Shown here one piece after another: positions 27,011-38,835 of a DNA stretch of 64,000 bases. This DNA is from Pempheris klunzingeri (lineage: Eukaryota; Chordata; Actinopteri; Acropomatiformes; Pempheridae). The notes below the pieces were generated by a model that saw only the letters and a list, made by a program, of their open reading frames with translations, was not told the origin of the DNA and did not search any database. Location of the stretch: positions 23,695,842 through 23,759,841 of the forward strand of contig NC_092020.1 in the NCBI RefSeq assembly GCF_042242105.1. The letters run 5' to 3'. Position 1 is the stretch's first letter. Every line of letters starts with the position of its first letter. The position numbers and the translations under genes were made by a program.

Positions 27011-30000
27011 GAAATCATGTAATAAACTATATTTTCAGTTTTGCATGTTGCAGAAAATGATGCTGATGGTAAAGCAGCAACTGTGGTGCATTAGTCCAAA
27101 CAGCTGCTCTTTAATCGTCATCATTACACGTTTTAATTAGTCGTACTTTTTGAAATACTTTTTGTTTGCTGAATGTTCTGTGTAATATGGGAATCAGTCT
27201 AAACACCTAAATCACTTGTGTTTGTACAGCATGAAATCAATTTATTTTATTGCCAACACAACACTGAGCTGAAGCTGGTCAGTGCAGTAATTGTGTCGAT
27301 TCCATTAGTGCTTTTTTTTCCCCACACACACCTGTGAGTAACAATATATCCATAATTTATATCATTCACTGGAAAGCATAACTGTATTACGGTGGTTGGC
27401 CACATCATAGCCTACCTAATTACTACAACTACTACTAATACTACTACTAATTATTGTCAATAGAAATAAAGGACAGAAGGACCTTGTGGCTTTCTTCAAT
27501 TATACTCTTAATTTGGAGGATTTGTTTGCTGTAAAGCAACACAAAAAAATGAAAATCTACCAAAAAAAACAATAACAGATTTTCCAGTAAACACATTATG
27601 ATTTCAATAATTTTGCATAATTTACACAAATGTGTGATAATCTTACAATAATTCTACAAAAGGTAGCTGATACAAGTGGCGAGTGGGACAAAAAGTGGGA
27701 CAAAAGCTTTCACTGTAATTGTTAATATTATAGTTAAAGAGATCATCAGGTAAAACACGTCCCAAAATCTAAATATGCAGATCAATACCTTCAGTTGGAA
27801 ATGAGAATGCTTCTTTGTATGACCTGCCTCAGTCAGTGGGAGAACTGTTCAGCTCTGCCTGTCTGGAACTCATGCAGTGGCACCATTTTGTGCAACACTG
27901 CTCCCCCTAGTGGACTTACTCTTCCATTGCATTTACAAGAAAGCAGGCCACACCAACCATCACAAGATGAACTATAAACTTAGATTTTGCACCACCACAA
28001 CTGGTTGTTTCTTGATGTTGCTGTTGTTGGATTTGTAGAACAGACACATTATGATGCTTTGAGTCCGCGGGAGCTGGAGATTCCAGCCGAGGCAACAAAA
28101 AGAACCAGATCAGGCAGATCTCTCCCTTTATGTCTCCAAACATCAAGCGCGTTTCAAAGAGCGACGCTGCACCTGATCATTAAGCAACATTTTCCAGTTC
28201 ATGCTCTCCTTGAAACAGCCCAATTAGTGGTTAGATCGCTGATCCCTCTGCCACTGGGCTGTGCAGTCGTTAAACCTGCCTTCTTAATGAGCCGAGAGGT
28301 GAGCCCTCGACAAGGAACGCACAGAGGCGATGAAATCCATCAGCTCTCCATCCTTCCACTCAGTCGTGTTTTTTTTTGTTAATTAATGCTATTTTCACCA
28401 GCTACTTTTCAGATTAAGATTAAATACAAAAATACATTTAAATACAAAAGGTGTGACCAGTTTTTAAGATATAATGCATCATTCAGTACGTAGATTAAAC
28501 GACATAATTGTGTCCAATGCTTCTGCAGTTTTACTTAAGTGTAATTGTAAATGGTAATGGAGGATCTTTACAGTGTGGTTTTGCTATTTAACTGGCAGTA
28601 CGTCAGTGATCTGGATTCTTTTTTTACATTATAAGCGTCTGTGCTGTTTACCCCTGTAAACACTGCTGTTATGGACCGTAATGTGCCGCCATTGAAGTTC
28701 TCCTTTTGAGATTTGTTTACAGGCACTTTGGTGGAGCTAAATGCCCTAAGATGAACAGAGAGTGGTGGCTGTGGGTGTTCCCAGGGCCCCTGCAGTACAC
28801 TAACTTGTCAGGGCAGGACAGAGCTCTGGGGTGGGTAAATCTGCCTCCTTTGCCCCGGGGATGAGGGATTACCCTGGGCCATTTGGCTGCTTCCAAACAG
28901 GTGAGGAGCCAGGTTAGACATGACAGACTTTGTTGGGGTGTCCAGGGCTTAGGGATTTTACTTTAAAAGCAACTTGGTGGGTGTTCCCAGTGCTCTCCCC
29001 CTGTCGTCTCTCGGGTTGTTTGTTTGTCAGCCATTAGAGATCAAGCATTTTGTGTGAGTAGTAGTTCTTAATCCGAATGGCAGTGATTATAGGGGCGGTC
29101 AATAGAAGCTAATTGTGTGTGCTGTGGAGTTAATAACACAAACGTAATCAGTCGGCTTTAAATGATGAAGTCATCCTGTGTTGCGTTGCGGGGCTTTTCA
29201 TAGCATATCTCATCACTGAAACGGCCGTCTGATAAAACTGTTTTTTGGGGGAAAATCTCACTTTTGATCAGTGAGAGTGGACTCAGCTGGCATTGTCACT
29301 GGGCCCACTCCTCAAACACAAACCCTATCTGCGCTGGGGACTCTGTGTGCCTTAATAAAGTCCTAATCACTGGAAAGCATTGTTTATTTTCTGTAGCGCT
29401 GGCCCCGGGGCCACACAAATTTAAACCCTCTGGCTCTGCGGCTTTCCCTCAAAGCCTCACATATCCGCTAAATACCATCAGAGATCTGAGACTTTTCCTT
29501 GACCGAATGAATGTTTGTGCGGGCGACATGACTCGGCCTCTCTGCCACCTGTTTCACGCACTAATGGTGAAGACGCTGTGCTGTTCCTGTGCAAAGATGA
29601 TGCGGTTTATTCCACACGGGCAGGAATTATTTATTACCTTTTGTCAAGACGCTGCAGCTCTGACGCTTTGTTAAAGTGTTAGTAATTTAGGATTTGTACC
29701 TTGTTTTGCTGTCACTCAGACTAGTCTGGTTAAGAGGAGTAATTAAATGCTGAAAAATACAAGAGGAATATCTGAAAAATGTCAATGTAAAGCTAGAGTT
29801 CTGTCACAATACAGAGTACATAAGCACTTGAATAATAGACAAAGTATAGTTTTGATTAACAAGCTAAATTCGAGTAAACAAGCCAATCTGGTGGTTTTTG
29901 TTGTACTAACTCTTTAAAAAGTTCTGTGTATTTGCAGTGGCAAACAAATATTTTAAAAAAGATTTGAGAGTATAAGCTTGGAGTATTCATAATGTGGATG

Positions 30001-30359
30001 TGTGGATCTTGGTCGTAGTGGATATCACATCACCACCTAGTGGGTGTTGTTGCTGTTACAGCCACAGCAGAAGCCTCTTTCCCAGAAGCAGAGAGTGAAA
30101 AGGGCAATCGATGATCCGGCTAATGATATCAGGCCACGTATGTCACTTCATGAGGTCTCTGTGCACCGGACATCTCAATAAGGAGCAAAAACATCCCATC
30201 CCAATTATCATTGACTGTCACTGATATTCATATCAAGGCCAGGTTTTCCCCGTTTGCTCGGGGAACATCCCATTCAAGCAAATGTGTTTGCTCATACTCT
30301 CAAGACATGTGGGCTGAGGAATGAAATATCAAACAGGACAACTGTTTAACGGGATGCAC

Positions 30360-30386
30360 ACACACGCGCACACACACACACACACA
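30360..30386. repeat. (CA)n microsatellite
   Basis: A CA dinucleotide run interrupted by CG near its left end. Confidence 0.8.
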
Positions 30387-30953
30387 ATTACGCGTGCATT
30401 CAAATACACACATGCTGCATTTCTCAAACACAAGCGAAGTGAATCTGTGAGCTCACACCTACTTGCGCTCCATACCTCAGCCTCCTAAATGCTAATTAGT
30501 CCTCTATCATGCCTGCTGAATGATCAATGACAGCACTGCAGGTTTTACATTAATAATTTGCAAAGGAGGGAGAGTGACAAAGAGAGCGAGAGAAGTGGGA
30601 GATGTGTCCTGTTGTGTTCTGGGACAGGGGAAGGCTAGATTACCCGTGTGCCAGGGGAATCTAATGCAATTACGAGTGTTTGCTTACACCATGTGTCCCC
30701 TTCCGTCTGCGCAGCGGCATCGGGACTGCACCCACCACCATCCTCCCATTCAGCTCTCTTGTTTGTTTTCAGTATTTACGCCTCCCCAATCCCCCCCACC
30801 ACCCCCACCCCCTTCCTCATCTCCACCCCTCCTTATTTGCCCCTGCCTTCAATATCACTAATTAAAGTAAACCAATAAGGTTGGGGGAGGGACCGGATTG
30901 AACTCTATACTGGCATCTCAGAAGTCAAAAGAGACATTTGGGGGGGGAATGGG

Positions 30954-30995
30954 GTGTGTGTATGTGTGTATGTGTGTGTGTGTGTGTGTGTGTGT
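30954..30995. repeat. (TG)n microsatellite
   Basis: A TG dinucleotide run with two TA interruptions, preceded by a G-run. It generates a spurious cysteine/valine-rich open frame. Confidence 0.85.
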
Positions 30996-31274
30996 ATTTG
31001 TTGGGGGGTGGCTGGCAAAATATACATTATTTATAATGCAAGAAAGAAGGCCACATAGGGAGAGAGGAGGTTTGTTTAAGAGATTAGCGGTGGCCTGCTT
31101 ATTAGCTTTAGCTCTCATTCACAGTCATTTGCCCATTCTTCAAGGCTCACATGCCATCCACAAAGAAGTAGCCAGATTATTGATTAAAATCCATTTTGAC
31201 TTTTTTTTCTTTTAGTTTTAATCTTATTATGGCTCCACGTGAATGCATCTGTCAGCAGCATAGAGGGTACACGG

Positions 31275-31428
<154 letters not shown>

Positions 31429-33504
31429 GGTAGTTAGAGCCCTGGTTTGACTTTTTTTATTTTGACTATACCCTGAGACACGGATGACATTTCATTTTTG
31501 TGTATTTAGTGCCAAGGATGATATTAAGCTAATCTGCCCATGCTCCTGTTTGCTCTTAGGGATTTGGGAAGTATAGGCAAACACGAAGCACACAGAGACT
31601 CCAGCTAAGATGAGGGGCGACGGAGAGACTTTTGGTAAAGCGACGTAGCTGGGGTGGCGGCAGCGAACTGTTGGCTTTCTCAGTGTGAAGTTGTGGGAAT
31701 ATTGTCCATGTCCAGACCTCCCTGGCTAGGATTACAGATTTGATGTTAAATCCGTTGCTAAAGTTTAAATCTGTGTGTTTTGCCGACAGCAAAGCTGACC
31801 TTACAATGTGCGCGTTCTTAAAAACTAACTTCCCCAAAGGCATTCAGGAGTTCTGCTGCTCTGCTAGTACAAGCCAAGATTAGTAAGAGGGGGGGTCAAA
31901 TATTTGGGAAATAAACATTTGCATCACAAAATGACAAATATGTACCATTTTAAGTGTTTGAATTCAGTAACTTCAGTAACGTCTGCCCATCACATTTGCC
32001 CATTATACCTTCCTACCAGTCACAATAGACCCCCAGTTTTAACGACAAGATGGCACCCATATATACTGTATATAGTGTGTAGTGTAACACTACACACCGT
32101 TGTTTACTTCTTGTATTTACTATCATATAACTGGACCTGTATATTTATATTTACATATAGTGCATACGCTACAGATATCCAAACTTCAGGGTGACTCCAC
32201 AGTTCTACCTCTGAGGTCTGAGGAGTTGTGCCACTAGACTCATTACGTCTGCACATGTAATGTATATTCACACAGCAACACACTAATCATACACACACTA
32301 CGACCTACATGTTGCATTGTATGTAATTATAAAGCTTTTGAATGTAATTTGCTTGCTAATTTGTTCTTAAACAGGTGTTTTTCTGTTTCCCACCTCTTTA
32401 GACTGAACAACATATGAATATCTTCTCTGGGGATCTTTTCTATGGGTTATTAACTTTCAATAGTCATCTAAGAAACTTTTGAAACTATCTGTATTAAGAT
32501 AATAATGAAAAAAGAATCATAGAAACTTTACTAAATATACAGTATACAGTCTGTCTTAATTATCGCTTCATGCTTTGTACACTCTTATGACAGGTAATAA
32601 CAACGTGGCAAGGAATAACCTTTATCGTTGAGTATATTTTACTCTGGCTGAGAGCTGCAGGTACGGTTTATTCTTAAAATGATCAAAGTAAATTCAGCAT
32701 TACTTGGTTCAGTTCTGCTTGTGAATGTGGAACTGAAAACTGTGGGAGTGTTGAGAATGAGTAATGGGCCCAGGCACCTATAATGGATCATTTCAGGTTT
32801 CTTTTCTTTTCACCACAATGACCAACCAAAGAGAAGTGTTTCAACTGTGTTCAGTAAGAAGTGTATTTTTTGGGACTGGCCCAATCCTTCTGTGGCCTGG
32901 CGGCGGGCCAGGGAACGGTGATTTGGGAGCCTCATCTTTGGACAACAGTGAGTTGTCGGGAGGAGAAGGAGAAAAACAGAATGATGTGCTTTGCTGCGGC
33001 GGTATAACAAGGTCACTATGACTCACCACACACTCATTTTGATTTTTCTTGCCCTACCACAACCTTGAGACTCATCCGAGGCAACGCTGGAAGATATATC
33101 AAGCACGACAGAAATGTAACAAAGCAGACATACTGTAACAACCGAGGCCAGAGTTTCTTTTGGGGCCAAGCACAACAAGTGCAAAGTCATTTTTCTCCGT
33201 GGTGCAAGGAGCGGTTTGGTATTAATCATTATTATAAGAAACATTTTAGATTACATTTGTGTTTCAGCCATTTAGGTGTCTACCTCATCCAAAGCAATTT
33301 GAAATGAGAAGAGCAGCAGAATAGGTTTCTGGGGCAGACATATTTATACAGCTGGAATCAGGCAAACACACTGTTTGGATGTTATGGCATCATACTGTCT
33401 ATGGTAACACTGATTGTATATATTAATATTAGCAGTAGGAGTTGTTAGTAGTAGTACTACTAGTAGTAGAGGCTTTACACTCTATGGTCTAGTATATGAC
33501 TCTC
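31429..33504. other. Gene-free stretch
   Basis: I see no gene, RNA gene or identifiable transposon. There are a few weak open frames on both strands without domain similarity and no long simple repeats. Confidence 0.55.
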
Positions 33505-33802
33505 TCCTTGGGTGTTAGTAGCTCGGTCCTCTGGGACTTGACTTGGAACCAGAGGGTGGCTGGTTCAAGTTCAGTATGGACTACAGTATGTAGTGTGGAC
33601 TGGTGGCGGGAGAGAGTCACCTCCTGGGAACCCCCACCTGCCCTGGGGGGGGCCGTTTTGTGGTAGCCCCATCACTCGACCATCTCCCTCTGCAGCTACA
33701 TGTCTGAGCATACCTGTGTGTGAGTGCACAACTGTGCACTAAAGTGAAAAAACTGGATTGGATTTGCCCCAAAAAGGGATTAAGCGGCGACAGTATCCGG
33801 AG
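33505..33802 (+). mobile_element. tRNA-derived SINE
   Basis: An RNA polymerase III A-box-like word (TAGCTCGGTCC, 33519-33529) is followed about 30 bp later by a B-box-like word (GGTTCAAGTTC, 33562-33572), at the spacing expected of a tRNA-derived SINE head. The downstream body contains a G-run and ends near AAGGGATTAAGCGGCGACAG. A genuine tRNA is excluded because no cloverleaf or 3' acceptor stem follows the B box. The exact ends are estimates and no target-site duplication was confirmed. Confidence 0.65.
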
Positions 33803-36800
33803 TATCTAGTAATAAAACCAAACTATTTCTGTCTGTCGCTATCCTAGAGAAAGTTATTTGTCTTCATTTGATCCCGTCTTGAGAATTGCAACTACACATA
33901 TATCAATATTCATCACCAAGTAACAAAAGCACTAAATCATCTGAATGATCCAAAATGCAGAAGGGAGGTTTAGGTGTCGAAAGTAAGAGAAGGTGCAACA
34001 TTACCCCAATTTTGAAATCACTTTTTTGAACTCTCCAACAAAAGCCCCCAGATCAGAACCAAAGAGGCAGAGACTATTGTAGATTGTTCTATACAGGATA
34101 ACAACCAGCAGTTTCATACCAATTATATTCTTAGAACCACACACACACAAATCTTCCCAAACATTCCCAGGAATTACCCGAGCTCCATGTGGCTGTGGAA
34201 AACAGGGGAGTGGTAAACTGAGCAGGTTTTGGAGGTAGGTAAATCTCCCCGTACTTTCCTCACGCCTGTGAACTTCTTCTCTGGGATTAGGGGGTAAACA
34301 CACAGGGTCTGAGAGAAATATCTCCCCCAACCTCCAGCCCATAACCACATGAAATGACTCTGTTGACTCAATGTTGACGCATTGAAAAAAAAAAAAAGCA
34401 TTGTGCTGGGTCCAAGTCTGGCGGGGATGAGTTCTGTCAAGCCCACGAGGTCAAATGGTCTGAGATAAAGTTATCGTACCTTTTTAGGGTGCAATATTCA
34501 ATATTTTCTGATGATAACCATGGATATGAACACATCCATATATAACTTACACACGTTCTGATTCTGCAACCCTGACATTTGACAATCAAGGTATGACTTT
34601 TACCTGTAAAAACAACAACAACAAAACAAGGCAAACTACACAAACTGTAGTTTAGGACTCCTTCCCACACATATACGAGTAACGTTCTGTGTGACCAATG
34701 AGAGAGAGACCAAATAAAGGAGTGCCCTGATAGCACCTTAGAGCTAATCTCACAATTACTACTTTACTGCTGCTGTCAGACAAAACACAACAAAAGCTTA
34801 AAGCTGTCACGCATATAGTCCTTTATATGTGTGTGTGTGTGTGTGCGTCTCTTTGGTAATAGCCATGTGTGGTCTGTCTAATCCTGTTCTTTTGTTGTCT
34901 ATTTCTTTCGCAACTTAACTATAAAACGCTGACATAATATGACTGGCAGGTTACAAAATACTAAACATGTGGTACTGCACGGCTCAATGAGAAGAGCATG
35001 ATGCTGTCATTATCGTGGTCAGCGTGTCAGGTCTCTGAAGTGTGGGGACTTTTATACGGTTCAGTGCCAACAAAATGTCTTATTCTCATTTTAAAGTGTG
35101 CTTAATCTGCGCTCCTGTGTGGACTACATTAGAAACAGCAGAAAACAATCCACAAAGAGCTCCAGTGCTGGCATTTTTCAAAACACTTTCCAGCGCTTCA
35201 ACCCCATTTAAGCCCCTTTATATTGTCATAAAGCTTTGATAACAAGCCCTCAAGATTACTTTTATTTTCTAATTTCTAAAAAATGCTAATATGGTGGAGA
35301 TAAAATAGGCCTCCACTTGATAACACCACCCAGCTGTGTCAGATTTGTTCCTGTACAGTGCACATATGCAGCAGAAAACTAGGTGCCCCTCCAAAACACT
35401 AAGTACTGTATGGTGCTAGTTTCCAGTGAAGCTGGGTATATTCCACTGACACGGAGGTTAAAGCTAACCGTGTCAGAGAAAGACTGGGGATGACACAGGC
35501 AATGCCTGGCATTAGCCGTATAATGGCCAGGATTTGCTGATAAAACAGGGGCCTCACATTGGCAGTCTTTAGTGACTTAAGTGGGCCGTTCTTCCATAGC
35601 CGTTGGGGCTATACAGTATATCCATCCCTCTATCTCTCTGTCTAACTCGCTGTGTCTCTTTCAGACGTGCTTTCCGCTCTGGCTTGTATTTCAGTATTTT
35701 TTTTTTTTTTTGGTTTTTGACTAATGTGATTTCATGTTTTTTCACAGCCGTCATTTAGACACTAACAAGGAATGAAAGGTTCACGTGAAATTAGAGTAAA
35801 TGAACAACATTTAGAGCCCCCAGATTGTGCTCGCTCTTGGTGTGACATCTTATTGTGTCCGATTTGATCAGAAACGTTAAGAAATAGATTATTCTCCAAC
35901 AAATAAACATGTCTCTCCCGATGCTCACTGTGAATTTGCACCACGTCACAGTTGTTCTCAATTCTCACAGCCGGAGTGTGAAAGTGACTGACATCAGGTA
36001 AAACCACATAAATAAGTAGTAAATGTCCTTCTTGTGTCTTTATTGTGCAGATGCGACTCCTTTTTCAGTACTGAAGTAACTAATATAGAATTATATGAAT
36101 ATTAAAAGGACATATTAAACCACAACCAAGCCAGGGATACTACAAATGTGATGATTTGTAGTTTCTGGTGGACATACTGAATGTATCTGCTATGACATGA
36201 TTTACCGGTTGAATCAGAGTAACACCAACTACATTGTGTGTAAATATGTTGGGTGTATTATATTTTATGTTGTTTTTAACTATCTCTGTTCAAATATTGT
36301 GTTTCCCACCCACCATTTATATGTTCTCATCATATTCAACGTGCCATCGTCTGTCTGTCACACTGGAATAAAGCTTAATAAATAGTAGGAAGTCTTTTGA
36401 TCCCAATGTAAATATTATCAAAGGCAAGGCAGAACTTTTTGACATTTTTTCCAGACATGCCTTTATTTGTGGGATGGCATTTACCTCATCTGGCATTTCT
36501 CTTGTTTGTCAATTATCTTCCTGAAGACTCTGGTCTGAAAGAGTTGTTGCAGTGAAGTGATGACAGCAAAAGGTATTAAAAAAAAAAAAAAAAAAGAAGA
36601 CTATAGAGGGAAATGTGTTGATATGATCCCCGTTACTTAAAAAGCCAAAGTTTCCTATCAAGGAGAAATCTGCAGTTGCACAGATGTGTGAGAAACATGA
36701 CAAGGTGGACAGTTAAGATTTTCTAAAAATGTGCAAAATGCTGTGGCTGTAATTCAGACGACACGTCCTCCCTGTATCAGTTGCACAATGATGTGACAAT

Positions 36801-38835
36801 TCCAGAGGTTGCAGAGTTCAAACACAAAGAGAGGAAAAAAAAAAAAAAGAGGCAGGAGACTTATGGTCGTCACTGTGGATAGTTTTCCCATAGATGAGGC
36901 AGACATTCAGACACATGTCCCCAAGAAAGCCTTATAAATCTGTGAGCATGTCCAACATTTATAGATGAGGGTGCCCAGTCGCATAACCACCTGTTAAAAC
37001 TCGTCCTCCTCCCTGTTTTGATCTTCTTCTTCTTCTCTTATCTCCTGCTATTGCTCCATTCTCGGCATTATTCTGCTTTCTATTTCTCAAAAAATGTTGT
37101 TTTTTTTTACTTTCAGGTTATTTGGGAGGATCTAAGATGTATAATCTGTGATTGATAGCACATAGGCAGAGGAAACCAACATAAGGGGAAGAGCGGCAAT
37201 TGTATTTTCCATTTTAAATAAAGATGGAAAAGCAGGGAAAACTGCCAAGGGTATTCACTTGATCTGAATGGAACTTCAATAAAACAAATTCCTGCGACAG
37301 CTATTTCAGTTCTTCACTGAGAGGCATTCCCCAAACAACCTTTTGTCTTCTGTCCTGACAGTCCACAACTGTCATTTTAGCCCTTGTCGTCGGCCCCCTT
37401 TTAAATCAATATATAATATTACCAAGGACGAAATATGGTAAGCCTGACCACATGAAGCAGATACTTCTCCGTGGCTGGTGACAGATTCAGCCATTTGGTC
37501 TCTGTGTCTTTTACCCCGTCGACTGCACAAGCTGCCAAGTATGACGGAGGTAAAGAGAATTTGTCTACAGATGCTGTTCATATAACTTTGTCTGTGAATT
37601 ACGCTCAGTATCATTTTACACAAGCGCACTGAACATTCTGTGGCGTTTCTCCCTTTTGATCGAGCCCGTGACAAACGAGAAAACCAATAGAAAGCAGATA
37701 GAAAGCGGTGCCTTTAGCAGGGCGACGTGGGATTCATGGACACAGTCACAGAGGCTTTTACGTGACATAACACTGTCATCTAGTGGCCATTGGCTACAAA
37801 GTCAGGCGAGAAGCATTGTAATTGTCAGTATTTTTTAGAAAAGAGAGAGCGAAACATTTTCACAGGCACACAGAGTTGCATGTAAACCATCATTATAATG
37901 ACATGGAGTGTCAAACCATCGTCTTATAGCCACGTGAGGTTCAGCCTCCTTTTGCCACGAGCTGATAACAGTTAAAACGCTAAAACGCTAAAAACAAAAG
38001 TTAGGATAACTGAAATCACAGAGTTCCAACCAGAACTAATAATAATAATAATAATAAAGTAATAAAACGACAGTGATTAGACAATTAATTGAGTTGTTGA
38101 TTAACAGCAAATTAATCATCAACTATTTTGGTAGTTGATGTTTTGAGTCAGTAAACAATAAAAACTAACTTTTGGTTTGTCGCTGTTGTTCAGCCAAAAT
38201 AAGGGATCTGAATATGAAACCTTGGACTCTGTATGATAGACATTCTACACTGACTTTTATATATTAATGTTTCAATTTTTATTATCACTTAATAGATAAG
38301 TGGGATTAATAAAGACAACAGTCTGCAGATTCATCGGTAACTAATAGTTAACTGTAGACAGACAATAGATCATATAGGTTTATACATATAACATACAGTA
38401 CAGTCATAGCACACATGTACACCTGGAAGTGAGCAGTTCTGAAAATTCCTGTTATCTTCCTTGAAGATTGATCAACTTCCAAGACTTTCCCCGTCTGGAA
38501 TACAACAATAAATGTCCTTTTTATATCACATATCTAATGCTGTGGGGGAATGCTGTCGGAATATTAAAAAAAGGAGTGAGGGAAGACTGCAGCAGATTGA
38601 CAAACCACGGCTGGGTCCATATGTGCAGGAGTTGTACAGGGTGCTGTTACCATTGGGAGAGAAATCTATTGGTGCAGGTTTGTTTTAGTTTTAGGACTTA
38701 GTATTATGCAGTAGATGGTTTTTAGAGTCCCAATAATGTTACTTAACAGCTTTTGGCACCTACAGTGTCAGTAATAACACACACACACACATATTAAAAA
38801 AATAATCTATCAGCCATGAATAAATCTGGTTTTAC
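33803..38835. other. Gene-free stretch downstream of the adh pseudogene
   Basis: No gene recognised. I searched the minus strand here for the missing terminal adh exon (a short exon encoding a SIRTVLTF-like tail) and did not find it. The stretch holds a TG run at 34829-34844, poly-A/T runs near 35697-35711 and 36579-36596, an AAT triplet run at 38036-38057 and a CA run near 38779-38791. Around 38070-38160, AATTAATTGA and ATTAATCATCAACTATTTT wording resembles a dispersed fish repeat. Confidence 0.5.

Larger units (their letters stand above)
19431..31274. other. Gene-free stretch with microsatellites
   Basis: No supported gene. It contains AT-rich low-complexity DNA at about 20170-20240, a GTGA-type run at 22832-22862, CA repeats at 26214-26236 and 30360-30386, ACT triplets at 27420-27452, a TG repeat at 30954-30995 and a perfect palindrome at 26987-27010. 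The longest open frames (25945-26358, 27987-28382 and 29264-29674 on the plus strand) show no known domain; one runs through the CA repeat. Blocks around 22340-22780 and 29020-29670 are repeat-poor and may be conserved non-coding DNA. Confidence 0.5.

Noticed and set aside
29264..29674. 136-codon plus-strand open frame as a gene
   Set aside because: No recognisable domain, no splice or promoter context; more likely repeat-poor non-coding DNA.
33505..33590. Possible functional tRNA gene
   Set aside because: A and B boxes are present but no cloverleaf forms and the sequence continues as a SINE body.
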